Source of the DNA: Polaribacter sp.
GTDB lineage: Bacteria; Bacteroidota; Bacteroidia; Flavobacteriales; Flavobacteriaceae
Direction of reading: 5' to 3'
DNA: 64,000 nucleotides
NCBI GenBank assembly: GCA_028343155.1
Contig: JAOLXX010000015.1
Coordinates: forward strand, 1 to 64,000
The position numbers were made by a program, and so were the translations under genes. Each line of letters begins with the position of its first letter. Position 1 is the first letter of the stretch. Below are positions 18,042 to 27,077 of the stretch, in pieces. The notes under the pieces are model-generated. The model was not told the DNA's origin, did no database searches, and worked only from the letters and a program-made list of their open reading frames with translations.

Positions 18042-20264
18042 GTGAAATACACTAAAAAAATAATTATAATTCTATCTGTATTTACAATTCTAACTGCTTG
18101 TAGTATAAAAAAAAACACGGTAATTTCTAGAAATTATCAGGCCTTGACCACAAAATACAATGTGCTCTTTAACGGTAAAAAAGCTTTTAATTTAGGGGTT
18201 GAAGCCATTAATTATGCTTACGAAGATGATTGGTTTAAACAATTACCTATAGAACCAATTAAATTTGAAGAAGGAGAAGTAATTTCTCCTTCTTCAAATT
18301 CTGGAATAGGAGCAGGATTTAATGAACCTAAAGGAGAAGTAAAAAAAACAAATACCCCATTTGATACTGCAGAAGAAAAAGCTGTAAAAGCAATTCAAAA
18401 GCACGGAATGAAAATTGAAGGTGAAGAGCGCAACAGGCAAATTGATGATGCCTACCTTCTCTTAGGAAAAGCGCGTTATTATGATCATCGTTTTATACCT
18501 GCAATAGAAGCCTTTAACTACATTATTACTACTTATCCGTTTGCCAGTTTAATCAATGAAACCAAGATTTGGAGAGCAAAAGCGAACATAAGAATAGGTA
18601 ATGAAGAATTTGCGATAGCCTCCTTGAAGCTCCTTCTAAAAGTAAAAGACACCTTACATGTGAATTTGCCTGATGAAATTAAAGAATTAGGATATTCCGC
18701 TTTAGCAATGGCCTATATTAAAGCAGACAGTATCCAAAAAGCAAAAAAAATGCTTACCAGAGCCACAAGGACTTTAAAAAATAAAGAACAAGGAGCAAGA
18801 AATTTATTTGTTTTGGGACAAATTTATAGCCTGGAAAACAAAAAAGATTCTGCTCTAAGGGTTTTTAACAAGATTATCAACTTTAAAAAAGCGCCTTATA
18901 AATATAAAATACACGCAAACATTGCGTTGGCAAAAAATGCTACGAATGACGCTAGTAGCCTTGCTATTTTGAAAAAAATGCAAAAATTAATTAAGAAGAG
19001 AGATAATAGGGCTTATTTAGACGAATTGTATTATCAAGTTGGTTTCTTACACGAAAAAAATGACAGTATAAATAGCGCAATTGCTTATTATAACAAATCT
19101 CTTAGAGCTCCTGTTACAAGTAACAAACAAAAAACTTTTTCCTATGAAAAATTAGGGAATATCAATTTTAAAAATTCTAAATACCAACTAGCAAGTTCTT
19201 ATTATGATAGTATACTAAAAATTGCTCCAGATACTTTGAACTTAAGAATACGACGTATTAAAAGAAAGCAAAAAAATTTAGTATCTTTAATTAATTTTGA
19301 AAATTTAGTTACTAAAAATGATAGTATCTTAAAAATCACTTCACTTTCAAAAGCAGCACAAGAAGCCTATTTTCAAAAATATATTGACGCTTTAAAAAAG
19401 AAAGATGAAGCTGCTGCTCAGTTGAAATTAAATCAGGAAACTTTTGCGGCTTCTTTTGGTGGCAACTCTTTACAATCAAACAAAGGAAAATGGTATTTCT
19501 ACAATTCTCAATCGTTGGGTTATGGTAAATCAGAATTTCAAAAAAATTGGGGAATTAGAATATTAGAAGACAATTGGAGATGGTTTTCAAAAATAGCAGC
19601 TAATAATATCGCTGCCAAAGATAGTTCGCAAGTAAGTAAGAAAAATCTGCGATACGATTTAGCAAGTTATCTCAAGACAATTCCTACAGACACGATCGTT
19701 ATTAATGCTTTAATCATAGAGAGAAACCTAGCGTTATATGAATTAGGAATCATTTATAAAGAACAATTTAAAGACACAAAACTAGCTGTTGAAAGACTAG
19801 AAAGAGTTGCTTCTTTAATGCCTAGCAAGGAATTAATTTTACCAATTAATTGGCATCTACACAAAGTCTATAAAGAATTGGGTGATGAGGAAAAAGCAAG
19901 TAAACACAAAAATGTAATTGTTACAGATTATTCCAAAACAAAGTTTACGCAAGCCATTACAAATCCAAACAAACCTTTTGAAGAAGAAAAATCAATTAAT
20001 GAAGTAGAAAAAATATATAAAGAGATTTACTATTTATATAAAGAGGAAGCATTTGAAGAAACAGTCACTAAAATAAATGAAATTTTGTCTATTCTAAAGA
20101 ATTCAAAGTTAATTCCTAAATTTGAACTTTTAAAAGCCTATGCCATAGGAAAATATAAAGATAAAGAATCCTATGAGGTTGCGATGAATTTTGTAGCTGT
20201 TCGTTATGGAAATACTACAGAAGGAAAACAAGCAAAAAAAATAGTAACACAATTAGGTAAATAA
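18042..20264 (+). CDS. sprE: Gliding motility / type IX secretion lipoprotein SprE (PorW)
   Basis: Lipoprotein of 740 residues with TPR-like helical repeats, matching SprE/PorW, which is needed for type IX secretion and gliding. The GTG start leads a signal peptide with lipobox LTAC. The family N-terminus is seen in SRNYQALTTKYNVLFNGKKAF, followed by TPR-type repeats such as DDAYLLLGKARYYDHRFIPA and further units to the end. The product should be anchored in the periplasm or outer membrane. The bactofilin gene starts one base after the stop, and the sprE-bactofilin-atp order is common in Flavobacteria. Calling it SprE rests on that N-terminus, size and synteny. Confidence 0.85.
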   Translation: MKYTKKIIIILSVFTILTACSIKKNTVISRNYQALTTKYNVLFNGKKAFNLGVEAINYAYEDDWFKQLPIEPIKFEEGEVISPSSNSGIGAGFNEPKGEVKKTNTPFDTAEEKAVKAIQKHGMKIEGEERNRQIDDAYLLLGKARYYDHRFIPAIEAFNYIITTYPFASLINETKIWRAKANIRIGNEEFAIASLKLLLKVKDTLHVNLPDEIKELGYSALAMAYIKADSIQKAKKMLTRATRTLKNKEQGARNLFVLGQIYSLENKKDSALRVFNKIINFKKAPYKYKIHANIALAKNATNDASSLAILKKMQKLIKKRDNRAYLDELYYQVGFLHEKNDSINSAIAYYNKSLRAPVTSNKQKTFSYEKLGNINFKNSKYQLASSYYDSILKIAPDTLNLRIRRIKRKQKNLVSLINFENLVTKNDSILKITSLSKAAQEAYFQKYIDALKKKDEAAAQLKLNQETFAASFGGNSLQSNKGKWYFYNSQSLGYGKSEFQKNWGIRILEDNWRWFSKIAANNIAAKDSSQVSKKNLRYDLASYLKTIPTDTIVINALIIERNLALYELGIIYKEQFKDTKLAVERLERVASLMPSKELILPINWHLHKVYKELGDEEKASKHKNVIVTDYSKTKFTQAITNPNKPFEEEKSINEVEKIYKEIYYLYKEEAFEETVTKINEILSILKNSKLIPKFELLKAYAIGKYKDKESYEVAMNFVAVRYGNTTEGKQAKKIVTQLGK

Positions 20265-20265
20265 T

Positions 20266-20676
20266 ATGTTTGGTAAAGGCAAAAAACTTCAAAAAAATAA
20301 AATTATGGAAAGAAATGTTATCGCAAAAAATACAACAATAATTGGAGATATAAAATCTGATGGAGATTTTAGAATCGATGGGACTTTGGAAGGAACATTA
20401 ACAACAAATGGTAGGGTAATTATTGGTTTAGAGGGTTTTATTAAAGGGAAAGTAGAAGCAATAAATGCAGATATAGAAGGTAAATTTTCTGGAGAACTTT
20501 TATTATCAAGTACGCTGACAATAAAAGCTGCAGCAAGTATTTCTGGAAATATTATAATTGGAAAACTATCTGTAGAACCTGGAGCAGCATTCAACGCTAC
20601 TTGTGAAATGAAGGGAGCTATCAAAGAATTGAATTCTACTAATGACACAAAAAAAACAACAGAAAAAACCGCTTAA
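20266..20676 (+). CDS. Bactofilin (polymer-forming cytoskeletal protein)
   Basis: Small (136 residues) bactofilin, a beta-helical protein that polymerises without nucleotide and acts as a scaffold in cell shape or envelope functions. The core (about 20-115) has the repetitive pattern IGDIKSDGDFRIDGTLEG, then GRVIIG, GKVEA, GKFSGEL and ISGNIIIGKLSVEPGA. The N-terminus is basic and the C-terminus short and Thr/Lys-rich. Its 3' end overlaps atpZ by 35 bases in another frame, suggesting translational coupling. Confidence 0.92.
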   Translation: MFGKGKKLQKNKIMERNVIAKNTTIIGDIKSDGDFRIDGTLEGTLTTNGRVIIGLEGFIKGKVEAINADIEGKFSGELLLSSTLTIKAAASISGNIIIGKLSVEPGAAFNATCEMKGAIKELNSTNDTKKTTEKTA

Positions 20677-20860
20677 TAAAGCATTGCAACTCTCGGGGGC
20701 AGGTTTGCAAATGGGGTTGACTATTTATTTGGGTTTTTTAATAGGCACATGGTTAGATATAAAATTCAATACTTTTTTCTTAACAGAAGTAATCACTTTA
20801 ATCGCCATTTTTTTTGCAATGTATTCCTTAATTAAACAAGCCAATAAAATTAATGATTAA
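20642..20860 (+). CDS. AtpZ/AtpI family protein
   Basis: Small protein (72 residues) with two membrane helices, the AtpZ/AtpI type usually found ahead of atpB. These proteins are thought to help assemble the c-ring or supply Mg2+ in the membrane. The sequence shows a basic N-terminus, GAGLQMGLTIYLGFLIGTWLD in helix 1 and a second helix before QANKIND. It overlaps both the bactofilin gene before it and the DUF6168 gene after it, so all three are co-transcribed. Confidence 0.88.
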   Translation: MTQKKQQKKPLNKALQLSGAGLQMGLTIYLGFLIGTWLDIKFNTFFLTEVITLIAIFFAMYSLIKQANKIND

Positions 20861-21242
20861 AAGTATTGTTGAATTCACTTTCATTTTCTTTTTTCTATTC
20901 TTAGTAAGCCTTTCTCTTCATGAATTATATATAGAAAATAAGCAACTTATTTTACCTTTTTCGTTACAAAAAGTATATCTCTTTCACCTCGTCTTCTCGC
21001 TTGTAATCTGTAGCAACTTTTTAGTATTTTCAACTGCCGCTAAAGTTTTTGAACAGCTAGGTTTTATCTACCTCGGTACAATACTATTAAAACTAATTCT
21101 TTTTAGTATAATTTTTCATGCAACGATATTCTCTGAAGAAGGAATGCCCTTTTCTGCAAGATTATCTTTATTTGTTCCGATGCTTGTTTTTCTGTTAACA
21201 GAAACTGTTTTTGTAACCAAAATTTTGAAGAAAAAACAATAA
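20853..21242 (+). CDS. DUF6168-like membrane protein of the ATP synthase cluster
   Basis: Membrane protein of 129 residues with four predicted hydrophobic helices and a short basic C-terminus (ILKKKQ). Its position between atpZ and atpB, the overlap of 8 bases with atpZ and its topology fit the DUF6168 family that fills this place in Flavobacteria. It may stand in for the second small AtpI-like protein in ATP synthase assembly, but this is inferred from position only. No catalytic residue can be named. Confidence 0.7.
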   Translation: MIKSIVEFTFIFFFLFLVSLSLHELYIENKQLILPFSLQKVYLFHLVFSLVICSNFLVFSTAAKVFEQLGFIYLGTILLKLILFSIIFHATIFSEEGMPFSARLSLFVPMLVFLLTETVFVTKILKKKQ

Positions 21243-21266
21243 TAAAAAATAGGGAGAAAAAATGGT

Positions 21267-21295
21267 TTGTAGTTTTGAATTATTCTATATCTTTG
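21267..21295 (+). promoter_or_regulatory. Promoter of the atpBEFHAG genes
   Basis: TTG at 21267-21269, an 18-base spacer and TATCTTTG at 21288-21295 match the Bacteroidetes promoter consensus. The atpB ATG follows 28 bases after the box. This gives the ATP synthase genes a promoter independent of sprE. Confidence 0.65.
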
Positions 21296-21323
21296 CGCCG
21301 AATTTAGAAAGCGTATTTTTACA

Positions 21324-22460
21324 ATGAAGATTGCACAAAAAACAATCAAGTTTCTTTTAATAGCATCAATAACCTTCTTTACCTCAGTAGGTTTTGCCTC
21401 AGGATCTGATAAAAAACATGATAACCAAAATGATGGTGGGCGTATAAACACCAAAGAAGAAGTAGAGACATATATATTACATCATATAAAAGATTCTCAT
21501 GACTTTTCATTATTTTCATACACCTCAGATGAAGGAGAAAGAAAACATATTGGTTTTCCTTTACCTATAATTATATGGTCTAGTGAAGGTTTGGTTTCTT
21601 TCATGTCGTCAGAATTTCATCATAATGATGATGGTCAAGTAATTGTAGAAAAGAACGGATTAAAATTCGCGAAAATTCACTCTAAAATTTATGAAATAGA
21701 TAAAGGCGCAACGAGTGTTTCTTTTGATGAAACACACCACGCAACAAATGCACACAAATTATTAGATTTTTCTATCACTAAAAGCGTTGTAGGTATTTTA
21801 TTAATCGGTTTCCTGTTATTATTTTGGTTTTCTAGATTGGCAAAACAATACAAAACAAAACAAGTACCAACTGGTTTCGCAAGAGTTTTAGAACCTTTGG
21901 TTTTATATGTTAGAGATGAAATTGCAAGACCAAACATTGGAGAAAAACATTACAGAAGATTTACAGGATATTTATTAACTGTGTTTTTCTTTATTTGGAT
22001 TTTAAATTTAGCAGGTTTAACCCCATTAGGCTTTAATGTAACAGGCCAATTAGCAGTTACAGGTTGTTTAGCAATTTTTACATTAGTAATTTATACAGTT
22101 AGTGGAAATAAAGAATATTGGATGCACATGATTTGGATGCCAGGTGTCCCGATGTTAATTAGACCCGTTTTAGCAATTATAGAATTAGCTGGAGCGTTAA
22201 TAATTAAACCTTTTTCATTATTAGTTCGTTTGTTCGCAAACATATCAGCAGGTCATATTGTGGTAATGAGCTTAATAGCAATCATGTTTACACTAAAAGA
22301 ATCTTTAGGGGTTGTAGGTGCAACAGGATTGTCATTAGTATTATCATTTTTTATAACATTAATTGAGGTTTTAGTGGCTTTTTTACAAGCGTATATCTTT
22401 ACAATGCTTTCCGCATTATTTATTGGTATGGCTGTAGCAGACCATTCAGAAGCTCATTAA
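21324..22460 (+). CDS. atpB: ATP synthase F0 subunit a
   Basis: Proton channel subunit a of F0F1-ATP synthase, 378 residues. It is longer than the E. coli protein because of an N-terminal signal-like helix (FLLIASITFFTSVGFASG) and about 130 extra residues before the conserved membrane part, a form usual in Bacteroidetes. The essential arginine is in LLVRLFANISAGH, and a C-terminal helix carries EVLVAFLQAYIFTML. First gene of atpBEFHAG with its own promoter. Confidence 0.95.
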   Translation: MKIAQKTIKFLLIASITFFTSVGFASGSDKKHDNQNDGGRINTKEEVETYILHHIKDSHDFSLFSYTSDEGERKHIGFPLPIIIWSSEGLVSFMSSEFHHNDDGQVIVEKNGLKFAKIHSKIYEIDKGATSVSFDETHHATNAHKLLDFSITKSVVGILLIGFLLLFWFSRLAKQYKTKQVPTGFARVLEPLVLYVRDEIARPNIGEKHYRRFTGYLLTVFFFIWILNLAGLTPLGFNVTGQLAVTGCLAIFTLVIYTVSGNKEYWMHMIWMPGVPMLIRPVLAIIELAGALIIKPFSLLVRLFANISAGHIVVMSLIAIMFTLKESLGVVGATGLSLVLSFFITLIEVLVAFLQAYIFTMLSALFIGMAVADHSEAH

Positions 22461-22475
22461 TACACATTTGTTTAA

Positions 22476-22685
<210 letters not shown>

Positions 22686-22700
22686 TCCAAACAAAAACAA

Positions 22701-22742
22701 AAAACATATCTCTGTAACGGTTGGTTACAGAGTATGTTTTTA
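22701..22742 (+). terminator. Terminator-like hairpin between atpE and atpF
   Basis: Left arm CTCTGTAAC (22710-22718), loop GGTTG, right arm GTTACAGAG (22724-22732), extended by AACATA/TATGTT with one bulged T, then a T-run. Because atpF and the rest of the operon continue 43 bases later, it may act as a partial terminator or a 3' stabiliser for the atpBE transcript. Confidence 0.75.
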
Positions 22743-22784
22743 ATTAAACTTTAAAAAGTAACAATAAATTAATTAGTTTATAGA

Positions 22785-23285
22785 ATGGAAACTTTATTAA
22801 ACGATTTTTCACCAGGATTATTTGTAGTTTCGTTGATTTTATTATTAGCGTTAATCGCTTTAATGGTGAAATTTGCTTGGAAACCAATTTTAAACTCTTT
22901 AGAAGAAAGAGAATCTGGAATTGAAAATGCATTAGCAGCTGCAGAAAATGCGCGTAAAGAAATGCAAAACTTACAAGCAGACAATGCAAAGCTTCTAAAA
23001 GAAGCAAGAGTAGAAAGAGATGCAATGATGAAAGAAGCAAGAGATATTACAGATAATATGATTGCTGTTGCAAAAGAAGATGCAAAAGAAGTAACAACCA
23101 AATTAATAGAAAATGCCCAAGCATCAATTCAACAAGAAAAGCAAGCAGCTATTGCAGAATTGAAAAAGAATGTTGCTGAATTATCTATTGGTATCGCAGA
23201 ATCAGTAATTAAAAAAGAATTATCTAACAAGACTGAGCAACTAGAGTTGGTTCAAGGAATCTTAAAAGATGTTACTTTAAACTAG
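22785..23285 (+). CDS. atpF: ATP synthase F0 subunit b
   Basis: Peripheral stalk subunit, 166 residues: one N-terminal membrane helix (about 12-30) and a long charged alpha-helical part that dimerises. The conserved junction WKPILNSLEERE follows the membrane helix, and the C-terminal region AIAELKKNVAELSIGIAE binds delta. It sits between the hairpin and atpH; the latter starts 8 bases after the stop. Confidence 0.95.
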   Translation: METLLNDFSPGLFVVSLILLLALIALMVKFAWKPILNSLEERESGIENALAAAENARKEMQNLQADNAKLLKEARVERDAMMKEARDITDNMIAVAKEDAKEVTTKLIENAQASIQQEKQAAIAELKKNVAELSIGIAESVIKKELSNKTEQLELVQGILKDVTLN

Positions 23286-23292
23286 TAAGAGC

Positions 23293-23850
23293 ATGAAAAA
23301 CGCAAGAGCAGCAATACGTTATGCAAAAGCAATCTTAAATCTAGCGAAAGATTCTAAAGAGGAAACGCTTGTAAATGACGACATGTTATTTATCGCTACT
23401 ACAATTTCTGAAAATAATGAATTTGAAGTAATGCTAAGAAGCCCTATTGTAAAATCTTCAGATAAGATAGAAGTTTTAAACGCGTTATTTGGAAGTAAAG
23501 TAAACAACATTACGCTTGGCTTATTTCATTTATTACAAGACAATAAAAGAATTGCAATGCTTCATGCTATTACAAAACAATATACAATCATTTATGATTT
23601 TGACAAACATCTGCAAGTTGCAAAAGTAACAACAGCAGTTCCTTTAACAAAAGAAATTGAAGCTCAAGTATTGGCTAAAATAGTAACCTTAACAGGTAAG
23701 AAAGCAAATTTAGAAAATGTAGTAAATGACGCTATTTTAGGAGGGTTTATTTTACGTGTTGGAGATATGCAATATGACGCAAGTATTTCTAATTATTTAA
23801 ACGAATTGAAAAAGGAATTTGACAATAGTCATTATATTCCAAAAATTTAA
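23293..23850 (+). CDS. atpH: ATP synthase F1 subunit delta
   Basis: Links the peripheral stalk to the alpha subunits, 185 residues. The N-terminal six-helix domain starts ARAAIRYAKAILNLAKD and the C-terminal part has the conserved LGGFILRVGDMQYDASI, both typical of delta/OSCP. Normal length. It is placed as in other Bacteroidetes between atpF and atpA. Confidence 0.95.
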   Translation: MKNARAAIRYAKAILNLAKDSKEETLVNDDMLFIATTISENNEFEVMLRSPIVKSSDKIEVLNALFGSKVNNITLGLFHLLQDNKRIAMLHAITKQYTIIYDFDKHLQVAKVTTAVPLTKEIEAQVLAKIVTLTGKKANLENVVNDAILGGFILRVGDMQYDASISNYLNELKKEFDNSHYIPKI

Positions 23851-23871
23851 TTATACATCAAATTATAAAAG

Positions 23872-25449
23872 ATGGCAAGTATCAAACCAGCTGAAGTATC
23901 AGCAATTTTAAAAGAACAGTTAACAAATTTTGAAGCAAAAGCTACTTTAAACGAAGTAGGAACTGTTTTACAAGTAGGAGATGGAATTGCTCGTGTTTAC
24001 GGTCTTTCTAACGTTCAATATGGAGAATTAGTAGAATTCGAAAACGGATTGGAAGGTATTGTATTGAACTTGGAAGAAGATAATGCAGGTGTTGTATTAT
24101 TAGGTGCTTCTACTTCAATTAGAGAAGGTTCAACGGTAAAACGTACAGAACGTATTGCTTCTTTAAAAGCAGGTGAAGGTATTATAGGACGTGTCGTAGA
24201 TACTTTAGGAAATCCAATAGATGGTAAAGGACCAATATCTGGTGAAACCTATGAGATGCCTTTAGAGCGAAGAGCTCCTGGAGTTATTTTTAGAGAGCCT
24301 GTAACAGAACCATTACAAACTGGTATTAAGTCTATTGATGCAATGATTCCTGTAGGTAGGGGTCAACGTGAATTGATTATTGGAGATAGACAAACTGGTA
24401 AATCTACCGTTGCTATTGATACGATCTTAAACCAAAAAGAATTTTACGATGCTGGTGAGCCAGTATATTGTATTTATGTAGCTATCGGTCAGAAAGCTTC
24501 TACAGTTGCAGCAATTGCAAACATGTTAGAAGAAAAAGGAGCTTTGGCTTATACAACAATTGTAGCTGCAAATGCATCAGATCCTGCAGCAATGCAAGTT
24601 TATGCACCATTTGCTGGAGCTGCAATTGGAGAGTTTTTTAGAGATACTGGTAGACCAGCTTTAATTGTTTTTGATGATTTATCTAAACAAGCAGTTGCAT
24701 ACCGTGAGATTTCTTTATTATTAAGAAGACCTCCCGGACGTGAGGCATATCCTGGTGATGTATTTTATTTACACTCAAGATTATTAGAACGTGCTGCAAA
24801 GGTTATTAATGATGACAAGATTGCAAGTGAAATGAATGATTTACCAGATTCTTTAAAAGGAATTGTAAAGGGTGGAGGTTCTTTAACTGCATTACCAATT
24901 ATTGAAACTCAAGCAGGAGACGTATCAGCATATATTCCAACAAATGTAATTTCGATTACTGATGGACAAATTTTCTTAGATGGAGATCTATTTAATTCAG
25001 GGGTACGTCCGGCAATTAACGTAGGTATTTCTGTATCTCGTGTTGGTGGTAATGCTCAGATTAAAGCAATGAAAAAAGTATCTGGTACTTTAAAATTAGA
25101 TCAAGCTCAGTATCGTGAATTAGAAGCGTTTGCAAAGTTTGGTTCTGATTTAGATGCAGCTACAATGAGTGTAATTTCTAAAGGACAACGTAATGTTGAA
25201 ATTTTAAAACAAGCTCAAAATGATCCTTACTCAGTAGAAGATCAAATTGCAATTATCTATGCAGGCTCTAAGAACTTATTAAAAGAGGTTCCTGTAAATC
25301 AAGTAAAGAAATTCGAAAGAGATTATATCGATTACTTAAACGCAAAACATAGAGATACTTTAGATACATTGAAATCTGGTAAATTAACACCAGAAACAAT
25401 TTCAGTATTAGAAACAGCAGCTAAAGAAATTTCTACTCATTTCGAATAA
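23872..25449 (+). CDS. atpA: ATP synthase F1 subunit alpha
   Basis: Non-catalytic nucleotide-binding subunit, 525 residues. The P-loop is GDRQTGKST, with the arginine finger region SRVGGNAQ further on. The sequence is highly conserved throughout (for example [13 protein letters not shown] and [11 protein letters not shown]). Codon choice appears biased to a few codons, as expected for a highly expressed gene. The beta and epsilon genes are not next to it, which is the usual Bacteroidetes arrangement. Confidence 0.98.
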   Translation: MASIKPAEVSAILKEQLTNFEAKATLNEVGTVLQVGDGIARVYGLSNVQYGELVEFENGLEGIVLNLEEDNAGVVLLGASTSIREGSTVKRTERIASLKAGEGIIGRVVDTLGNPIDGKGPISGETYEMPLERRAPGVIFREPVTEPLQTGIKSIDAMIPVGRGQRELIIGDRQTGKSTVAIDTILNQKEFYDAGEPVYCIYVAIGQKASTVAAIANMLEEKGALAYTTIVAANASDPAAMQVYAPFAGAAIGEFFRDTGRPALIVFDDLSKQAVAYREISLLLRRPPGREAYPGDVFYLHSRLLERAAKVINDDKIASEMNDLPDSLKGIVKGGGSLTALPIIETQAGDVSAYIPTNVISITDGQIFLDGDLFNSGVRPAINVGISVSRVGGNAQIKAMKKVSGTLKLDQAQYRELEAFAKFGSDLDAATMSVISKGQRNVEILKQAQNDPYSVEDQIAIIYAGSKNLLKEVPVNQVKKFERDYIDYLNAKHRDTLDTLKSGKLTPETISVLETAAKEISTHFE

Positions 25450-25461
25450 AAAATAGTTGTT

Positions 25462-25481
25462 ATTCCCGCGAAAGCGGGAAT
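25462..25481. repeat. GC-rich palindrome between atpA and atpG
   Basis: Perfect 8-bp inverted repeat ATTCCCGC-GAAA-GCGGGAAT with a GNRA-type tetraloop, standing out from the AT-rich surroundings. It looks like a dispersed REP-type palindrome known in many Flavobacteria. It lies inside the operon without a T-run, so it is not an obvious terminator. Confidence 0.7.
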
Positions 25482-25498
25482 TTCAAAATTTCAATAGA

Positions 25499-26365
25499 AT
25501 GGCAAACTTAAAAGAAATACGTAATAGAATTACCTCTATTAAATCAACAATGCAGATTACATCTGCTATGAAAATGGTATCTGCTGCAAAGTTGAAAAAA
25601 GCACAAGATGCAATTACGGCAATGCGTCCTTATTCATCTAAACTAACTGAATTGTTGCAAAATTTGAGTGCACCTTTAGATAGTGATGCAGGGGGAGTAT
25701 ATTCAAATCAAAGACCAGTTTCTAAGGTTTTATTAGTTGTTGTAAGTTCGAACAGAGGTCTGTGTGGTGGTTTTAACTCATCAATCACAAAACAAACGAT
25801 TAAAACTGTTCAAGAAAAATACAGTGATGCTGAGGTCGGTTTATTTATTATTGGTAAAAAAGGAGGAGATCTATTGTCTAAACAATTTAACATTGTAGCA
25901 ACAAGAAACGACATTTACGATGATTTAACTTTTGATAATGTAGCGGAAATTGCAGAAAAGTTAATGAGTTTGTATGCTGAAGGTACCTACGATAAAATTG
26001 AGATTATTTACAATCAATTTAAAAATGCAGCAACTCAGCTTACCCAAGTAGAGCAATTTCTACCAATTAAACCAGTTGATGAAGGAGAATTTACTGCTAT
26101 AAATTCTGATTATATTTTTGAACCTTCTAAAGTAGAAATTGTTGAGGCTTTAATACCAAAGTCATTAAAAACTCAATTATATAAATCTCTTAGAGATAGT
26201 TTTGCTTCTGAACATGGGGCGCGTATGACTGCTATGCACAAAGCAACAGACAACGCAACAGAGTTAAGAGACGCTTTATTATTGACCTATAACAAAGCAC
26301 GTCAAGCGGCAATTACTAACGAAATCCTAGAAATTGTTGGCGGAGCAGAAGCCTTGAACAATTAG
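25499..26365 (+). CDS. atpG: ATP synthase F1 subunit gamma
   Basis: Central shaft subunit, 288 residues. The N-terminal helix reads ANLKEIRNRITSIKSTMQIT and the C-terminal helix ends ARQAAITNEILEIVGGAEAL, both diagnostic of gamma. The open frame extends upstream through the palindrome to a TTG, but homology begins at the ATG at 25499. Last gene of the cluster; a terminator follows. Confidence 0.96.
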   Translation: MANLKEIRNRITSIKSTMQITSAMKMVSAAKLKKAQDAITAMRPYSSKLTELLQNLSAPLDSDAGGVYSNQRPVSKVLLVVVSSNRGLCGGFNSSITKQTIKTVQEKYSDAEVGLFIIGKKGGDLLSKQFNIVATRNDIYDDLTFDNVAEIAEKLMSLYAEGTYDKIEIIYNQFKNAATQLTQVEQFLPIKPVDEGEFTAINSDYIFEPSKVEIVEALIPKSLKTQLYKSLRDSFASEHGARMTAMHKATDNATELRDALLLTYNKARQAAITNEILEIVGGAEALNN

Positions 26366-26437
26366 ATGAAACGCAGTGAAGTCAAATTTTCATAGAGCGG
26401 AAGCTTTAAAAAACTAATACTATTTTTTATAAAATAC

Positions 26438-26467
26438 AAAGCGAACCCATTTGGTTCGCTTTTTTTG
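26438..26467 (+). terminator. Terminator of the ATP synthase operon
   Basis: Stem AGCGAACC / GGTTCGCT with a 5-base loop followed by a run of T. It lies about 75 bases after the atpG stop. Confidence 0.85.
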
Positions 26468-26506
26468 TTTCTTGTTACAAAAGTTGAAACTATTGTATTA
26501 AATTAC

Positions 26507-26971
26507 ATGTATAAGAAAGCACTAAAAACAATTATATTATCTGGTATTACATTTCTTTTCTTGCAATGTGGTAGTCGTAATTTTAGTAAAAAAACCTTTT
26601 AAGATTCTATCTGCTAGCGATTATCATTCTGCAACAGATTTACAAAAAAACACAAATTCTAATCTCTATATAAGATATTTATCAAATAATAAGGTCAATT
26701 TTGATAGTCTGTATTTCATAAAAAATACAACAAAGCTTAAAATTAAAACGTTTAAGGAATTAAATACATAGTTGGAGAATTTCAAAAAAAATATTTTTAA
26801 GAGATTTTACTTCAGAGGCAAATCCGATAAACGAACTAAAGAACAAATTTCCTACACGAGAAACATTTCCTTTTGAATTGGAAAATAATGATAATAAGCT
26901 ATCAACTAAAAGATAAAACAAAATACTTTAAAGTTAAAAACTTTAGAAAACGAGCAGCAACTTTTTTATAA
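26507..26971 (+). pseudogene. Decayed gene for a small lipoprotein
   Basis: An ATG at 26507 opens a good lipoprotein signal (hydrophobic helix then FLFLQCGS lipobox), but the frame stops after about 31 codons. The remaining coding sequence is spread over other frames: KKPFKILSASDYHSATDLQK onward, later a segment reading ANPINELKNKFPTRETFPFE, and finally ISYQLKDKTKYFKVKNF with a stop at 26971. Read together they give one protein of about 150 residues, resembling a family of small flavobacterial lipoproteins of unknown function. At least three frame disruptions make it a pseudogene. The middle segments are the least certain. Confidence 0.72.
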
Positions 26972-26995
26972 ATAAAATAAAGAAGAAATTTCCTT

Positions 26996-27031
26996 ATAAA
27001 ACCTCTCAAATACAAGAGGTTTTAATTTTTG
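26996..27031 (+). terminator. Hairpin with T-run after the decayed lipoprotein gene
   Basis: Stem AAACCTCT / AGAGGTTT with an 8-base loop, followed by TTAATTTTT. It sits 27 bases after the end of the remnant and just before the next promoter. Confidence 0.75.
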
Positions 27032-27044
27032 GCACACATTTTGA
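27029..27044 (+). promoter_or_regulatory. Sigma54-like promoter of the lipoprotein gene
   Basis: TTGGCACACATTTTGA carries GG and, after ten bases, GA. The sigma54 consensus TGGCAC-N5-TTGC has GG-N10-GC, so the -24 half is perfect and the -12 half has one mismatch. The gene starts 33 bases downstream. No TAnnTTTG box is seen here. Confidence 0.4.
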
Positions 27045-27077
27045 AATTATCAAAACACACTTATAAAACTGAAGCTT

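Noticed and set aside
22744-23101. Minus-strand open frames opposite atpF
   Set aside because: AtpF is certain; the Leu- or Ala/Ser-rich antisense frames result from its Ala/Glu/Lys-rich helix.
23872-26365. Apparent absence of atpD and atpC as a sign of a broken ATP synthase
   Set aside because: In Bacteroidetes the beta and epsilon genes are normally encoded elsewhere in the genome, so their absence here is expected.
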